Source: Sandaracinaceae bacterium
Lineage (GTDB): Bacteria; Myxococcota_A; Polyangia; Polyangiales; Houyiibacteriaceae
Length of the DNA stretch: 64,000 nucleotides
NCBI GenBank assembly: GCA_020633055.1
Contig: JACKEJ010000004.1
Coordinates: forward strand, 558,001 to 622,000
Direction: 5' to 3'
Each line of letters begins with the position of its first letter. Within the stretch, counting starts at the first letter, position 1. Of the stretch, positions 9,703-18,744 are shown piece after piece. Under the pieces are notes generated by a model. That model searched no databases and was not told the DNA's origin. It saw nothing but the letters and a program-made list of their open reading frames with translations. The position numbers were made by a program, and so were the translations under genes.

Positions 9703-11856
9703 TCAGAGCACGACGCCGTCCACGCGAAAGAAGCCGACCTCGACGAGCGGTCGGCGGTAGCTGACCGCCGCCGCCGGATGCGCGGGGATGGACTCCACGT
9801 GGAGCGGCGTCAGGTGCAGCCGCCGCTCGACGGCGACACACTCGTCGCGCGGTCCGTCGGGCTCTCCCGACGGGAGCTCGTCAGCCCGCTGGGTCCAGCA
9901 GATGGCTGGACGGTAGTAGTAGCCACAACCGTAGCGCCGCAGCGAACGACCCACCTCGATGCGGGCGGCTTCCGGGGCGCTCACCGACCGCCAACGGTTC
10001 GGGGCGATGGCGTCCAGCGTCAGGTAGGTCGGGCCGAGCGCGTAGGGGCCCTCGGGCGTGGGAGGTAGCCACACCTCGCAGGTGCGTCCCGCGTCCAGCA
10101 ACGCGGGGACGGCGCGCAAGGCCACGCGACGCTCACCCTCGTAGACGGTGGGGTCGCTGAGGGGGCCCGGCGACATCGCCACCGAGACACCGAGCCCGAG
10201 GGCGAGCAAGGCCGGGACCAGGTGCCGGTAGCGGCGGGCACGCGCCGGGCCCAGCCACACGAACGCGGCGTGCAGGATCGCCACGCTGCCTGCCCCCGCG
10301 AGCATCGCGTGCAGCGGGACGGCCGCGTACTGGAGGCGCGGGAGGTTGTAGCGGCCCCCGACCATGCCTGGCAGCGTCATGAGCGCCGCGGCGGCGAAGA
10401 GCGTGAGCAGCGTCGCGCGCCGCTCGGGCTGCCTCACGGCGAGCGCGGCGGCGAACCAGCACCCGACGGCCAGCGCGGGCGTGCAATGGACGTTGAGAAA
10501 CGCGTTGAAGGGCGCGTCCGGGAGCCCGAGCGTCGGTAGCACGACGCGCCACGCGCTCTGCAGCGCTTGGGTCGGGTCGCCCCCGAGCACCGCGTCGGTC
10601 GCGCCCAGGCTGAGCTGCAGCCAGGACAGGCGGAGCAAGATGGCCCAGACCGCGGCCACGGACGCGAGGGCGAGGTGGACGCGCGGTTGTCGGAGCAGCG
10701 GCCAGGCATCGCGGCGAGCCACCCACAGCAGGCCGAGCACCAGCGGCGCCGGCAAGAGGACGGGGTGGAAGCTGGTGGCGACGAGGGCGAAGAGCCCGCC
10801 AGACAGCAGCCACAGCGCCCGCCCCGCGCTCAGTCCAGCGCCCGTCACGACCAAGGACAAGAGGACGAAGAACGCGCCAGGCACGGGTCGCACCTCGGTC
10901 ATCGCGAAGTACGCTGCGCACGGCACGAGCGCGTAGATCGCGGCGGCCCAGGTCGCCTCGCGCTGCACCCTCAGCCAGGCGAGCGCGGCGAGGTAGACGA
11001 GCGGGATGATCAAGATGCCGAGGCTGGCCTGGAGCGCGAGCAGCGCCCACTCCTCACGTGGCAGCAGCGCGAACCACAGCTCCGTCAGCGCGGCCATGCC
11101 GCTGCCGTTCGGATCGAGGCCTGGTGCCCCCAAGCCGAGCGTGGCGGCGATGTCGGCATAGCCGTAGGGCTCGCCGTGGCGCCCCTCGAACCCGGGCGTG
11201 CGGATGCCCTGGGCGACACGCAGCAGCGCCCCGCTGGCCGTGAGCACCACGAGCGGGGAAGCATGCCGTACCCACGCCGCGGCGCGCTTGCGCGGCCTCC
11301 GGTGCGCTCCATCGTCGGCGTCTCCGTCGTCCTCCGGGGCGCGCTGGGCGAGCCGCGCCTGCCGTACGTCGCGCAGGTGCGAGAGCGCCCCGAGCAGGCC
11401 GAAGAACACCGCCAACGCGAGCACGCCCTGCAGCAGGGTGATGACGCGCCCGACCTGCACCGAGCGCGCCAGCGCCGCCCGCTCGAGCTCCGCCTCGGTC
11501 GGGGCGTTCTCCGCCTCGTGCAGCCAAGCCAACACCTCCTCCTGCACCCCCTCGGGAGCGAACCCCTCCGGCGCAGCCTGCAGCGAGTGGTGTTCGCTGG
11601 CGACGTCGGTCTCCAGCTGGGTGCGCGCGATGATCTCCACGTGAGCGCGCTCGTCGTCCCGGACGAAGTGCAGCCGGATGTACTCCGGTTGCTGCTCGAC
11701 GCTCTCGACGACCCAGCCCTCCACCGTCTCCTGGCCCACGCGGTCCTCGAAGCTGGGGAGCTGCGCCGCGCCGTCCGCCGCGCGCAGGGTGATCGCAGCC
11801 ATCACGAGCAGCGCCGTCGCACACCACGCCAAACGCCGCAGCGGGGCGCGGGACAT
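9703..11856 (-). CDS. Polytopic membrane protein, GT-C glycosyltransferase-like
   Basis: About 717 residues. An N-terminal signal/anchor is followed by an extracytoplasmic segment of about 100 residues rich in Glu, a membrane helix near residue 135, a basic cytoplasmic stretch (RRPRKRAAAWVR), then about ten hydrophobic helices between residues 190 and 580 and a C-terminal periplasmic domain. Helix spacing with GRYNLPRLQYAAVPLHAMLA late in the membrane part recalls ArnT/PMT-like GT-C glycosyltransferases, but no diagnostic catalytic motif is certain. Its ATG overlaps the aminotransferase TGA (TGATG), which fixes the start. Alternative: an uncharacterised membrane protein of similar topology. 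Confidence 0.6.
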   Translation of the reverse strand: MSRAPLRRLAWCATALLVMAAITLRAADGAAQLPSFEDRVGQETVEGWVVESVEQQPEYIRLHFVRDDERAHVEIIARTQLETDVASEHHSLQAAPEGFAPEGVQEEVLAWLHEAENAPTEAELERAALARSVQVGRVITLLQGVLALAVFFGLLGALSHLRDVRQARLAQRAPEDDGDADDGAHRRPRKRAAAWVRHASPLVVLTASGALLRVAQGIRTPGFEGRHGEPYGYADIAATLGLGAPGLDPNGSGMAALTELWFALLPREEWALLALQASLGILIIPLVYLAALAWLRVQREATWAAAIYALVPCAAYFAMTEVRPVPGAFFVLLSLVVTGAGLSAGRALWLLSGGLFALVATSFHPVLLPAPLVLGLLWVARRDAWPLLRQPRVHLALASVAAVWAILLRLSWLQLSLGATDAVLGGDPTQALQSAWRVVLPTLGLPDAPFNAFLNVHCTPALAVGCWFAAALAVRQPERRATLLTLFAAAALMTLPGMVGGRYNLPRLQYAAVPLHAMLAGAGSVAILHAAFVWLGPARARRYRHLVPALLALGLGVSVAMSPGPLSDPTVYEGERRVALRAVPALLDAGRTCEVWLPPTPEGPYALGPTYLTLDAIAPNRWRSVSAPEAARIEVGRSLRRYGCGYYYRPAICWTQRADELPSGEPDGPRDECVAVERRLHLTPLHVESIPAHPAAAVSYRRPLVEVGFFRVDGVVL

Positions 11857-13028
11857 CAGGACGGCCTGCCCTGAAAGATGGGGGCGATGCGGTCGAGGGC
11901 GTCGCGCAGCGCGGGCTCGTCGACGGCCGTGAAGCACATGCGCACCCACTTCTCGTATCCCTGACCGCACGCCAAACCGGGCGTGAGCAGCACGCCCACG
12001 TCGGCGCAGCGTTCGAGAAGCGGGGTGGCGTCCGCCGCATCCCCTATCAGGTGCGATACGGGTACGAACAGGAAGGTGCCCCCTCGAGGAGCTCCGACGC
12101 CCATGACATCAGCGGCCGCCGCGCCCGCACGCCTGTATCGTTCACGACACTCAGCGAGGTAGTCGCCTCCCTGTTCGAGCGCCGCCGCAGCCCCGAGCTG
12201 CATCGCCGTGGGCGCGCCGTACGTGATGAAGGTCTGCATGCCGCGCACCTTCGCCATCACCGCCGACGGCCCGTGCGTGTAGCCCACGCGGCCTCCCGCG
12301 AAGCCGTAGCTCTTGCTGAGCGTGTGGCTCGCGATGGTGCGCCCCGCAAAGTCCGGTCTCGTGTAGACAGGCGCGGGCGCGTGCTCTCCCAGCCACAGGT
12401 CTTGATAGGCCTCGTCGGCCAGGATCCAGAGGTCGTGCCGCGCCGCCACACGCCCGATGGCGGCCAACACATCGTCGCTCAAGACCCGCGACGTCGGGTT
12501 GTGCGGCGTGTTGACGTAGATGGCCACGCTGCGCTCCGTGACCGCCGCCTCGAGCGCTGCCTCGGGGTCGAAACCGGGCTCGTCCAGCTCGGTGAAGAAC
12601 GGCACCTCCACCGCGCGCGCGCCGCGCACGGCGGCCAACCCACGCGCGAGCGGCCAGAAGGGCGCGGGGAGGATGAGCTCGTCCCCCGGCTCGAACAGCA
12701 CCTGACAGACCACGTTCAGCCCGGCCGTGGCGCCTGCCATGATCTGGATGTCCTCGAGCGGGACCTCCCAGTCCGCCCGCGCCCGGATGCGCGCCTGGAC
12801 CGCTCGCAGCAGCTCGGGCACGCCCTGCACGGGGGCATAACGGTACAGCCCTCTCTGCTCGGATGCGCGCGCCTCGACCCGTGCCATGGGGGGTGGCTCG
12901 AGGTAAGTGTCACCGACGTGCAGGGGATGGACGGTTCGGCCAGAGGCCGCCGCTCGCGAGCCCAGGGTGGTGTAGACGCTGTCGGTGACCGTGTCCGCAG
13001 CGCGAGACGTGGTCGGGTGTCGGGGCAT
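11856..13028 (-). CDS. Class I/II PLP-dependent aminotransferase
   Basis: About 390 residues, fold-type I. It shows the GATAGLNVVCQVLFEPGDEL block, the NTPHNPTSRVL segment (residues ~171-181) that contacts the PLP ring, DEAYQDLW (PLP-pyridine Asp), and SHTLSKSYGFAGGRVGY with the Schiff-base Lys. These are the hallmarks of the aspartate/aromatic/alanine aminotransferase group; substrate preference cannot be assigned. It lies 3 bp after the SLC13 permease and overlaps the membrane protein downstream. The permease may bring in a dicarboxylate or amino acid related to its substrate (inference). Confidence 0.88.
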   Translation of the reverse strand: MPRHPTTSRAADTVTDSVYTTLGSRAAASGRTVHPLHVGDTYLEPPPMARVEARASEQRGLYRYAPVQGVPELLRAVQARIRARADWEVPLEDIQIMAGATAGLNVVCQVLFEPGDELILPAPFWPLARGLAAVRGARAVEVPFFTELDEPGFDPEAALEAAVTERSVAIYVNTPHNPTSRVLSDDVLAAIGRVAARHDLWILADEAYQDLWLGEHAPAPVYTRPDFAGRTIASHTLSKSYGFAGGRVGYTHGPSAVMAKVRGMQTFITYGAPTAMQLGAAAALEQGGDYLAECRERYRRAGAAAADVMGVGAPRGGTFLFVPVSHLIGDAADATPLLERCADVGVLLTPGLACGQGYEKWVRMCFTAVDEPALRDALDRIAPIFQGRPS

Positions 13029-13031
13029 GGT

Positions 13032-14837
13032 TCAGAGCCAGTAGAGCCACACGAAGAACAGCGAGCTGAGCCCTACCAAGACCTGCAGGGGCAGCCCGAG
13101 CTTCAGGAAGTCCACGTATCTGTACCCCCCAGGGCCATAAACCATCAAATTAGTTTGGTATCCGATGGGCGTGCTGAAGGCGGTCGCGGCGGAGAGCATG
13201 ATCACATAGCTCATCGCGATGGTCGGCACGTGCAGCTCGCCCGCCACGTGCCAAGCGATGGGGAACATGACGGCCGCGGCGGTCTTGGTGCTGACCGCGC
13301 CGGCCAGGATGGCGGTCAACAGGTAGATGACCCCCAGCACGCCGAGCGCGCCCGTGGGGCACGCGACGTCCACCAGCGCGGTGGCGCACACCTCGGCCGC
13401 GCCGCTGCGTTCGAGCCCCGTCGCGAGCCCAAGGGCCGCGCCCACCGTCATGATCACCTGCCAATCGATCGAGCGCCGCGCCTGGTTGCCGCTGAGGCAC
13501 CCGGTGAGGAGCATCGCGGCCGCCGCCAGCAGGGACGCGGTGAGCAGCGGCAACAGCTCGGTCACGTTGACGACCACCATGACGAGCAAGATGCCGAGCG
13601 CGAGCGCCGCCTTGTCGTGGCGTGGCCGCTCGCTGTCCGCCACCGCCGCGACGAGGGCGAAGTTGGGGTCGCGCTGCCGGTCCTCCACGAAGCCCGGCTG
13701 GGCCTCGATCAGCAGCACGTCGCCGGGCTCGAGCAAGATGTCGCCGATCTTGGTCTCGGCGATGCGCACCCCCTGCCGGTGCACGGCGAGGATGGCCGCC
13801 TTGTAGCGCGTGCGGAAGCCGTACTCGCGTACCGAGACACCGACCATGGCGGACTGAGGAGCGATCACCGCTTCCACCCACGACGCCTCGACGGCGGGCG
13901 CGGGCAACAAGCTCAGGCGGCGCAGGCGTGCGCTCTCTTCGTCGGCCGGGAGGGCGTCCGACGCCACGGGGACGATGCGCATCTTGCGCAGCTCCCCGAT
14001 GGACTCCACGACACCGGCAAAGCGCAGGACGTCGTTGGCCTCGACCAACACGTCGGGCGAGACGGCTGGGTACACCACGCCAGCCCGCTCCAGCTCGAAC
14101 AGGTAAAGGCCCTCGAGCGCGCGCAGCGTGCCGATCTTCTTGCCCACCACGGGCGACTCGGGCTCGACGCGCATCGCGATGGTGTAGGCCCGCGCGCCGT
14201 TGCCCTCGGTGATGGCCTTGCGGTCTTCCAACAGGTAGGGGCTGACGAGGACCACATAGAGGATGCCGATCAAGACGGCCGGCACCCCGATCAGCCCGAT
14301 CTCGAACAGCGGGAAGCTGAGCGAGGGGTCCCGGGCGACCGCCATGCCCACCACGACCAGGTTGGTGCTGGTGCCGATGATCGTGCAGGTGCCCCCCAGG
14401 ATGGCCGCGTAGCTGAGGGGCATGAGCAGCATGGACGCGCTCAGGTTCGGCAAGCGTCGCGCCCAGTCCTGCACGAGCGGCATGAACATGGCGACGACGG
14501 GGGTGTTGTTCAGGAACGCGGAGAGGGCGGCCACGGGCCACATCAAGCGCATCTGCGCCCCCCCGGGGATGAAGCGCGGGGTCCCCAAGAGGGCCCGCGC
14601 CAGCCAGTCGAGCGCCCCCGTCTCCTTCACGCCAGCCGCGACGACGTACAACACGGCGACCGTGATGACGGCGCTGTTCGCGAGCCCGAGGAACGCCTCG
14701 TTGGGCGCGATCACGCCGGCCGCCAAGAGCACCGCCAGGCCGCCGACCAGCACCAAGTCCGGCCCGGCCAGGTTGAACGCCATCACCAGCACCATGGCGG
14801 TGATGACGGCCACGGTGATCCAGGCATCCACGGTCAT
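13032..14837 (-). CDS. SLC13/DASS-type permease with two TrkA-C (RCK_C) domains
   Basis: About 601 residues. Two halves of hydrophobic helices (about residues 1-190 and 395-601) flank a central cytoplasmic part of about 200 residues with two RCK_C/TrkA-C-like repeats (ITEGNGARAYTIAMRVEPES... and MVGVSVREYGFRTRYKAAIL...). Substrate-loop motifs of the ion-transporter superfamily are present: SAFLNNTPVVAMFMPLV, GTCTIIGTSTNLVV and, in the second half, TPIGYQTNLMVYGPGGYRY. Such proteins move sulfate, dicarboxylates or related anions with Na+; the substrate is open. It heads the minus-strand cluster that runs to gnd. Confidence 0.87.
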   Translation of the reverse strand: MTVDAWITVAVITAMVLVMAFNLAGPDLVLVGGLAVLLAAGVIAPNEAFLGLANSAVITVAVLYVVAAGVKETGALDWLARALLGTPRFIPGGAQMRLMWPVAALSAFLNNTPVVAMFMPLVQDWARRLPNLSASMLLMPLSYAAILGGTCTIIGTSTNLVVVGMAVARDPSLSFPLFEIGLIGVPAVLIGILYVVLVSPYLLEDRKAITEGNGARAYTIAMRVEPESPVVGKKIGTLRALEGLYLFELERAGVVYPAVSPDVLVEANDVLRFAGVVESIGELRKMRIVPVASDALPADEESARLRRLSLLPAPAVEASWVEAVIAPQSAMVGVSVREYGFRTRYKAAILAVHRQGVRIAETKIGDILLEPGDVLLIEAQPGFVEDRQRDPNFALVAAVADSERPRHDKAALALGILLVMVVVNVTELLPLLTASLLAAAAMLLTGCLSGNQARRSIDWQVIMTVGAALGLATGLERSGAAEVCATALVDVACPTGALGVLGVIYLLTAILAGAVSTKTAAAVMFPIAWHVAGELHVPTIAMSYVIMLSAATAFSTPIGYQTNLMVYGPGGYRYVDFLKLGLPLQVLVGLSSLFFVWLYWL

Positions 14838-14925
14838 GGGGCACGACTCTACCCGACTTGCCGAAATTGCGAGAAATCTGGGAGCGACGCGGGGTGAACG
14901 GTCGTGTCGGGGGGTCGAACCGTCG

Positions 14926-15393
14926 TCAGCGGGCGGCGAGTCGCGCGCGCACGGGATCCGCCAGGGGCCGCATGGCGCTGCGCACCGCGGCCGTGATGCT
15001 CGCCGGGACTGGGTCGCTGCCTCCCCGCGCCTCCGCCCGGCCGCTGAGGAGCATGCGGACCGCCCCCCCCCGCCGCTCCGACACGAGCAGCGACACCTCG
15101 GCGCGCACCCCCTGGGCCGTGCGCTCGAGGCGCACGAGCGAACCTGCGACCACGACCTGGGCCCGCGCAGGCCCTGTCCGATCGACCGAGGGCATGGCGT
15201 CGAGGGCCTGCTCGACCGCGACGCGGAGCGGACCCTCGAGGGCGGGATCTCCCGCTGACGTGGTGCTCAGGCTCCCAATCGCCACGCGCAGCGTAGGGGT
15301 GGCCGAGGCCGAGGAGACATGCAGGCCCAATGCACCAAGAACACCCAAAAGGGTGATCATCGTGCCTGGGCGCGAGATGAGACGCGCCGTCAT
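14926..15393 (-). CDS. Small exported protein of unknown function
   Basis: About 155 residues. A signal peptide is visible: a basic N-terminus, the hydrophobic run MITLLGVLGALGLHVSSASA and a cut after ASA near residue 32. The mature part is about 120 residues with alternating hydrophobic residues (QVVVAGSLVRLERTAQGVRA; RGGAVRMLLSGRAEARGG) and ends in a basic helix. It could be a periplasmic two-layer alpha/beta protein. Its 88-bp spacing from the permease and facing promoter region suggest its own transcription start. No family recognised. Confidence 0.6.
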   Translation of the reverse strand: MTARLISRPGTMITLLGVLGALGLHVSSASATPTLRVAIGSLSTTSAGDPALEGPLRVAVEQALDAMPSVDRTGPARAQVVVAGSLVRLERTAQGVRAEVSLLVSERRGGAVRMLLSGRAEARGGSDPVPASITAAVRSAMRPLADPVRARLAAR

Positions 15394-15538
15394 GGAGACT
15401 CTCTGGACCGTACTCGGGGCTCATGCGCCCGAGGACACCGCTCGCCCGCGGTTCACCATCGCGAGTATCATCGGTGGCGTTTGCGTACAAAAAATGCGCA
15501 ACCGCGACGCGGGAGGGAGTGGTACCATCGGCGGACGG

Positions 15539-15994
15539 ATGAGCACGAAACCAGAGAGTGTACCGACCACGCAGGGCACGAATCCGCGCCGCGTGGGCGC
15601 GGCCCGAACGGAGAGCGCCGCAGGGGACAACCACGAGCTGGTGCTGGAGCACGACCTCGTGCGCGGGCGCATCTGGAAGCGGCCGGACCTGGACCTGGCG
15701 CAAGGCGCGGAGAACGCGCGGCAGATCGAGCGCGCGCTCCTGAGCTGGCTGCAGCACAAGCCCCGTGGGCTCTTCCTGGACGTCAGCGAGGGACCGGAGG
15801 TGGCTGGCCCGAAGACGGAGGCGACGCTGGGCGAGTGGTTCCGCGCGTACGCCAACGCCAAGGTGCGGGTGGCCATTCGCGTGGGGCCCTCCGCCATGCA
15901 GCGCATGCAGTACCGCCGCCTCGTGCAGGAATTCGTCGGGCCGGCGGGGTACGTGGGAGAGGACGTCGGCAAGTGCCTGGCGTTCCTCGCCTGA
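15539..15994 (+). CDS. Hypothetical protein, STAS-like character
   Basis: About 151 residues with no signal peptide. The central strand-helix pattern (RGLFLDVSEGPEVAGPKTEA, then WFRAYANAKVRVAIRVGPSA) resembles the STAS/SpoIIAA-like fold, which in bacteria mediates regulatory protein contacts; this is only a shape resemblance. The ATG at 15539 is the first after the upstream gap of about 145 bp shared with the divergent gene at 15393. The C-terminus ends GEDVGKCLAFLA. No neighbour suggests a pathway. Confidence 0.55.
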   Translation: MSTKPESVPTTQGTNPRRVGAARTESAAGDNHELVLEHDLVRGRIWKRPDLDLAQGAENARQIERALLSWLQHKPRGLFLDVSEGPEVAGPKTEATLGEWFRAYANAKVRVAIRVGPSAMQRMQYRRLVQEFVGPAGYVGEDVGKCLAFLA

Positions 15995-16005
15995 CGCGGC
16001 GAGCT

Positions 16006-16743
16006 TCAGGCGGCGGGCTGACGAAAGCGACGTGAGGCGAGCTCGAGCAGATGCCCGGGCAGGCGCCCGAGGGGCAGGTCGAGCGGCTGACGGGGGAACG
16101 TGCGTGCGCAGTAGTTCGCGAAGCGCACGAGGCTCATGAACTCCGGACGCAGGAAGGCTGCCACCTCGGCCTCGCCAGGGTAGTCGAGCGCCTCGGCCTG
16201 GTCGATCCAACCGCCGGGCTCGAGGAAGCAGTGGCGATAGCGGGAGGCTTCGGGGACCACGAGGTCGATGCGCTTGCGCTGGCGGGCGCGCTCCGGAGTG
16301 CGCCCGTCTTCGATGTCCTGCGCGTACTGCCGGAAGGTGGCGAGGCCGCCAGGGACCGTCTGGATGAGCTGCAGATCGTAGGCTGGCATGCCCTCGTGGA
16401 ACACGAACATCAGGTGCCGGTAGAGTGACTCGGCGGCGGCGTGCAGGCCGTGGCCGATGCGCAGGTGGTCGGGCCCCACCTCCCAGAAGACGAGCGGCGT
16501 GCGCAGCAGCGGATGCCCGAGGGGCGCACCCGCGTAGCGGTCGTCGTCGCCCGCGTCGGGGAGCAGCACGAACGGCGCCATCTCCAGTTGCCCCTGCAGC
16601 AGCTGGAAGGTGGTGGGCACCTGAGACACGAGGCCCGCGTCGACGAACACGGCGAGTCTCACGGCGGGATCTCGGCTGAGGGCGGTGACCATGGGGACAG
16701 CAGCATAGGCCACGTGGCGCGCGGCGGACAGCCCCGCCCGCAC
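16006..16743 (-). CDS. Conserved-looking hypothetical protein
   Basis: About 245 residues from a GTG at 16743. Not recognised. It contains several His/Trp/Tyr-rich segments (FWEVGPDHLRIGHGLHAAAE; HRHLM-like ESLYRHLMFVFHEGMPAYDL; RYRHCFLEPGGWIDQ) and no membrane helix or export signal. The conserved-looking His residues could bind metal, but no known motif is met. It lies about 100 bp downstream of pfkA on the same strand and converges on the STAS-like gene, with stops 11 bp apart. Confidence 0.5.
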   Translation of the reverse strand: MRAGLSAARHVAYAAVPMVTALSRDPAVRLAVFVDAGLVSQVPTTFQLLQGQLEMAPFVLLPDAGDDDRYAGAPLGHPLLRTPLVFWEVGPDHLRIGHGLHAAAESLYRHLMFVFHEGMPAYDLQLIQTVPGGLATFRQYAQDIEDGRTPERARQRKRIDLVVPEASRYRHCFLEPGGWIDQAEALDYPGEAEVAAFLRPEFMSLVRFANYCARTFPRQPLDLPLGRLPGHLLELASRRFRQPAA

Positions 16744-16845
16744 AGCCAGCTTGCCCAGTCGCGCCGCAGGGCCGACCCCGGAGCAACAGACGCGTGGTCG
16801 GCGGGGGTGACGCGCGGTTCGGAGTCGCGGCGCCGTCAGCGACGG

Positions 16846-17853
16846 TCACATCAAGAGCGCGAGGGCACGCGCCAGATCGGCCAACCGCTCGGCGGGCTCC
16901 TGGTTGCCGCACGCCACCTGCGCGATGGGCACGCGTCGCACATCGCCGTGCCACATGCCCGTCATGAAGCCGCGTTCGCCAGCCACGAGCCCCAGGACCA
17001 CGTCCGCTCCCAAGCGGGCCGCGAGGATCCTGTCGCGAGGGCTCGGCGCGCCGCCACGCTGGACGTGGCCGAGCACCGTCACGCGCATGTCGGCGCTCGG
17101 CATGAGCGCGCGCAGCTGCGAGGCGAGCGCAGCTGCCCCGCCGGAGCTGTCCCCCTCCCCCACCACCACGACCGCCGAGCCTCCCTCGGCGAGCTCACGC
17201 AGCAGATAGGTCGAGAGGGCCGAGACGTCGGTGGGCCACTCGGGCGTGACGATGGCCTCGGCCCCGCCCGCGACGCCCACCGCCATGGCGATGGCGCCCG
17301 AGTGACGGCCCATGACCTCCACGATGAACACGCGGTGGTGGCTCTCTGCCGTGTCGCGCAGACGGTCGATGGCCTCGACGCCGCGCCCCACGGCCGTGTC
17401 GAAGCCGATGGTCTCGTCCGTGCCGAGCACGTCGCAGTCGATGGTCCCCGGCACACCCGCCACCGCGACACCGTGCTCGTGCATGAGCGCCAAGGCGCCG
17501 CGCATGCTGCCATCCCCGCCGATCACCACCAGGGCGTCCACGCCTGCAACGCGGAGCTGGTCCGCCGCGCGAGCCCGCCCCTCGGGGTGCCGGAACGCCT
17601 CACAACGCGCGGTGCCGAGGCGCGTTCCACCGTGCGAGAGCTCGGCGTCCAGCTCCGCGCGACGAGCCGGAACCCACCGGCCATCGAGCAGCCCCGCGTA
17701 CCCATCGCGGATGCCCACCACCTCGAGCCCGTGGCCCGCCGCCACCCGCGCGATGGCGCGAACACAGGCGTTCATTCCTGGAGCGTCGCCCCCCGAGGTG
17801 AGCACGCCGATGCGGCGCAAGGTAGGCAGCGTGTCGTTGGGGTCAGCGCTCAT
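16846..17853 (-). CDS. pfkA: ATP-dependent 6-phosphofructokinase
   Basis: Phosphorylates fructose 6-phosphate to the 1,6-bisphosphate in glycolysis. About 335 residues, the standard bacterial size. The nucleotide loop GVLTSGGDAPGMNACVRAI is at residues ~16-34. Also present are the GGDGS motif (Gly after GGD, as in ATP-using rather than PPi-using enzymes), PGTIDCDVLGTDETIGFDTA with the catalytic Asp, VEVMGRHSG and LGHVQRGGAPSPRDR. The usual TIDND is TIDCD here, which keeps the catalytic Asp. The chosen ATG at 17853 gives the family length, but no convincing Shine-Dalgarno sequence precedes it. Confidence 0.93.
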   Translation of the reverse strand: MSADPNDTLPTLRRIGVLTSGGDAPGMNACVRAIARVAAGHGLEVVGIRDGYAGLLDGRWVPARRAELDAELSHGGTRLGTARCEAFRHPEGRARAADQLRVAGVDALVVIGGDGSMRGALALMHEHGVAVAGVPGTIDCDVLGTDETIGFDTAVGRGVEAIDRLRDTAESHHRVFIVEVMGRHSGAIAMAVGVAGGAEAIVTPEWPTDVSALSTYLLRELAEGGSAVVVVGEGDSSGGAAALASQLRALMPSADMRVTVLGHVQRGGAPSPRDRILAARLGADVVLGLVAGERGFMTGMWHGDVRRVPIAQVACGNQEPAERLADLARALALLM

Positions 17854-17989
17854 GATGGGAGGGTAGCGCGCGTGTGTGGCCAGGTCGCTGTCCGCGTGCG
17901 CTTCTTGCCACCGGGGTGATGGGGAGCCGAGTGAGCCCAGGCGCGAGCACGAGCGACCCGCCGACCGCACGCGAGGTCCACGGGAGCCC

Positions 17990-18018
17990 TTGACAAGAAC
18001 GTGAACGACGTTTACTAA
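17990..18018 (+). promoter_or_regulatory. Sigma-70-type promoter, TTGACA-N17-TACTAA
   Basis: A consensus -35 hexamer TTGACA (17990-17995) is followed after exactly 17 bp by TACTAA (18013-18018), a good -10. This is a rare AT-rich island in GC-rich DNA. With the usual 6-7 nt distance, transcription would begin at or very near the ATG at 18025, which predicts a leaderless or nearly leaderless TetR mRNA. The palindrome in the spacer makes repression by TetR likely. Confidence 0.75.
17998..18012. promoter_or_regulatory. Palindromic operator AACGT-N5-ACGTT in promoter spacer
   Basis: The perfect inverted repeat AACGT (17998-18002) and ACGTT (18008-18012) is separated by 5 bp and lies between the -35 and -10 elements. 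A bound dimer would block RNA polymerase. The position and the adjacent TetR gene make it the best candidate for TetR autoregulation; the binding itself is inferred. Confidence 0.65.
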
Positions 18019-18024
18019 ATGGAC

Positions 18025-18744
18025 ATGGTTCTCGACGCGAGCGCGCACACGGCCCCGAAGTCCCGTCGCCGGCAGGTGAGCGAGGAGCGCATCCTGCTCG
18101 CCGCCACGCAGCTGCTGCTCGAGCGCGGGTACGACGGTCTGAACATGAAAGACGTGGCGGACGCCGCGGACTACACGCCGGGAGCCCTCTACCGGTACTT
18201 CCCCTCCAAGTCCGCCTTGCTCACCCGCGTGCTGTCCCAGCTCATCGGACGGTTGGGGGACGAGCTGACGGCGCTGGAGCTAGCCCCCGGGGACCACACG
18301 AGCCTCGCGCGCATCGTGGCGCTCTGCCTCTGCTACCGGCGCTTCGCGGCGCAGCAGGTGCACGCCTTCGCGCTGTTCTCGTCGATGCTGGCCGACCCAC
18401 GCATCCTCCTCCCGGACGAAGACGACCGCGTCGCGATCGTGGCCGCCATGCACCGCGCGCTGATGCCCATGGCGCGGCAGCTCGACCTCGCCGCGCAGCG
18501 CTCCGAGCTGAGCCACGGGCCGGCCGAGACCCGCGTGCTGATGCTGTTCACCGCCCTACACGGCGCGCTCCAGCTGGGCAAGCAAGAGCGCCTCTCGCTG
18601 CTGCCGGTCGCTACCGACACCCTCGTGCGCAGCTTGCTGCACGCGCTGCTCACGGGCCTCGGCGCCCCCTCCGACGACGTGTCCCTGGCCCTCGACGCGG
18701 GTCAGGCGCTGCTCTCCACCATCCACCCACAGGTCATGCCATGA
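18025..18744 (+). CDS. TetR/AcrR family transcriptional regulator
   Basis: About 239 residues. The N-terminal TetR helix-turn-helix is clear (RILLAATQLLLERGYDGLNM, then DVADAADYTPGALYRYFPSK, about residues 20-64), followed by an all-helical ligand domain. I chose the ATG at 18025 because the strong promoter predicts transcript initiation there; an in-frame ATG at 18019 overlaps the -10 box and would lie upstream of the transcript. The stop overlaps the ATG of the fatty acid hydroxylase-type gene by 4 bp (ATGA), so regulator and enzyme are coupled. A lipid or hydrophobic ligand is a reasonable guess from that coupling. Confidence 0.9.
   Translation: MVLDASAHTAPKSRRRQVSEERILLAATQLLLERGYDGLNMKDVADAADYTPGALYRYFPSKSALLTRVLSQLIGRLGDELTALELAPGDHTSLARIVALCLCYRRFAAQQVHAFALFSSMLADPRILLPDEDDRVAIVAAMHRALMPMARQLDLAAQRSELSHGPAETRVLMLFTALHGALQLGKQERLSLLPVATDTLVRSLLHALLTGLGAPSDDVSLALDAGQALLSTIHPQVMP

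Noticed and set aside
14905..14930. GGTCGAACCGTCG resembling a tRNA T-arm
   Set aside because: No acceptor stem, anticodon arm or D-arm can be built around it.
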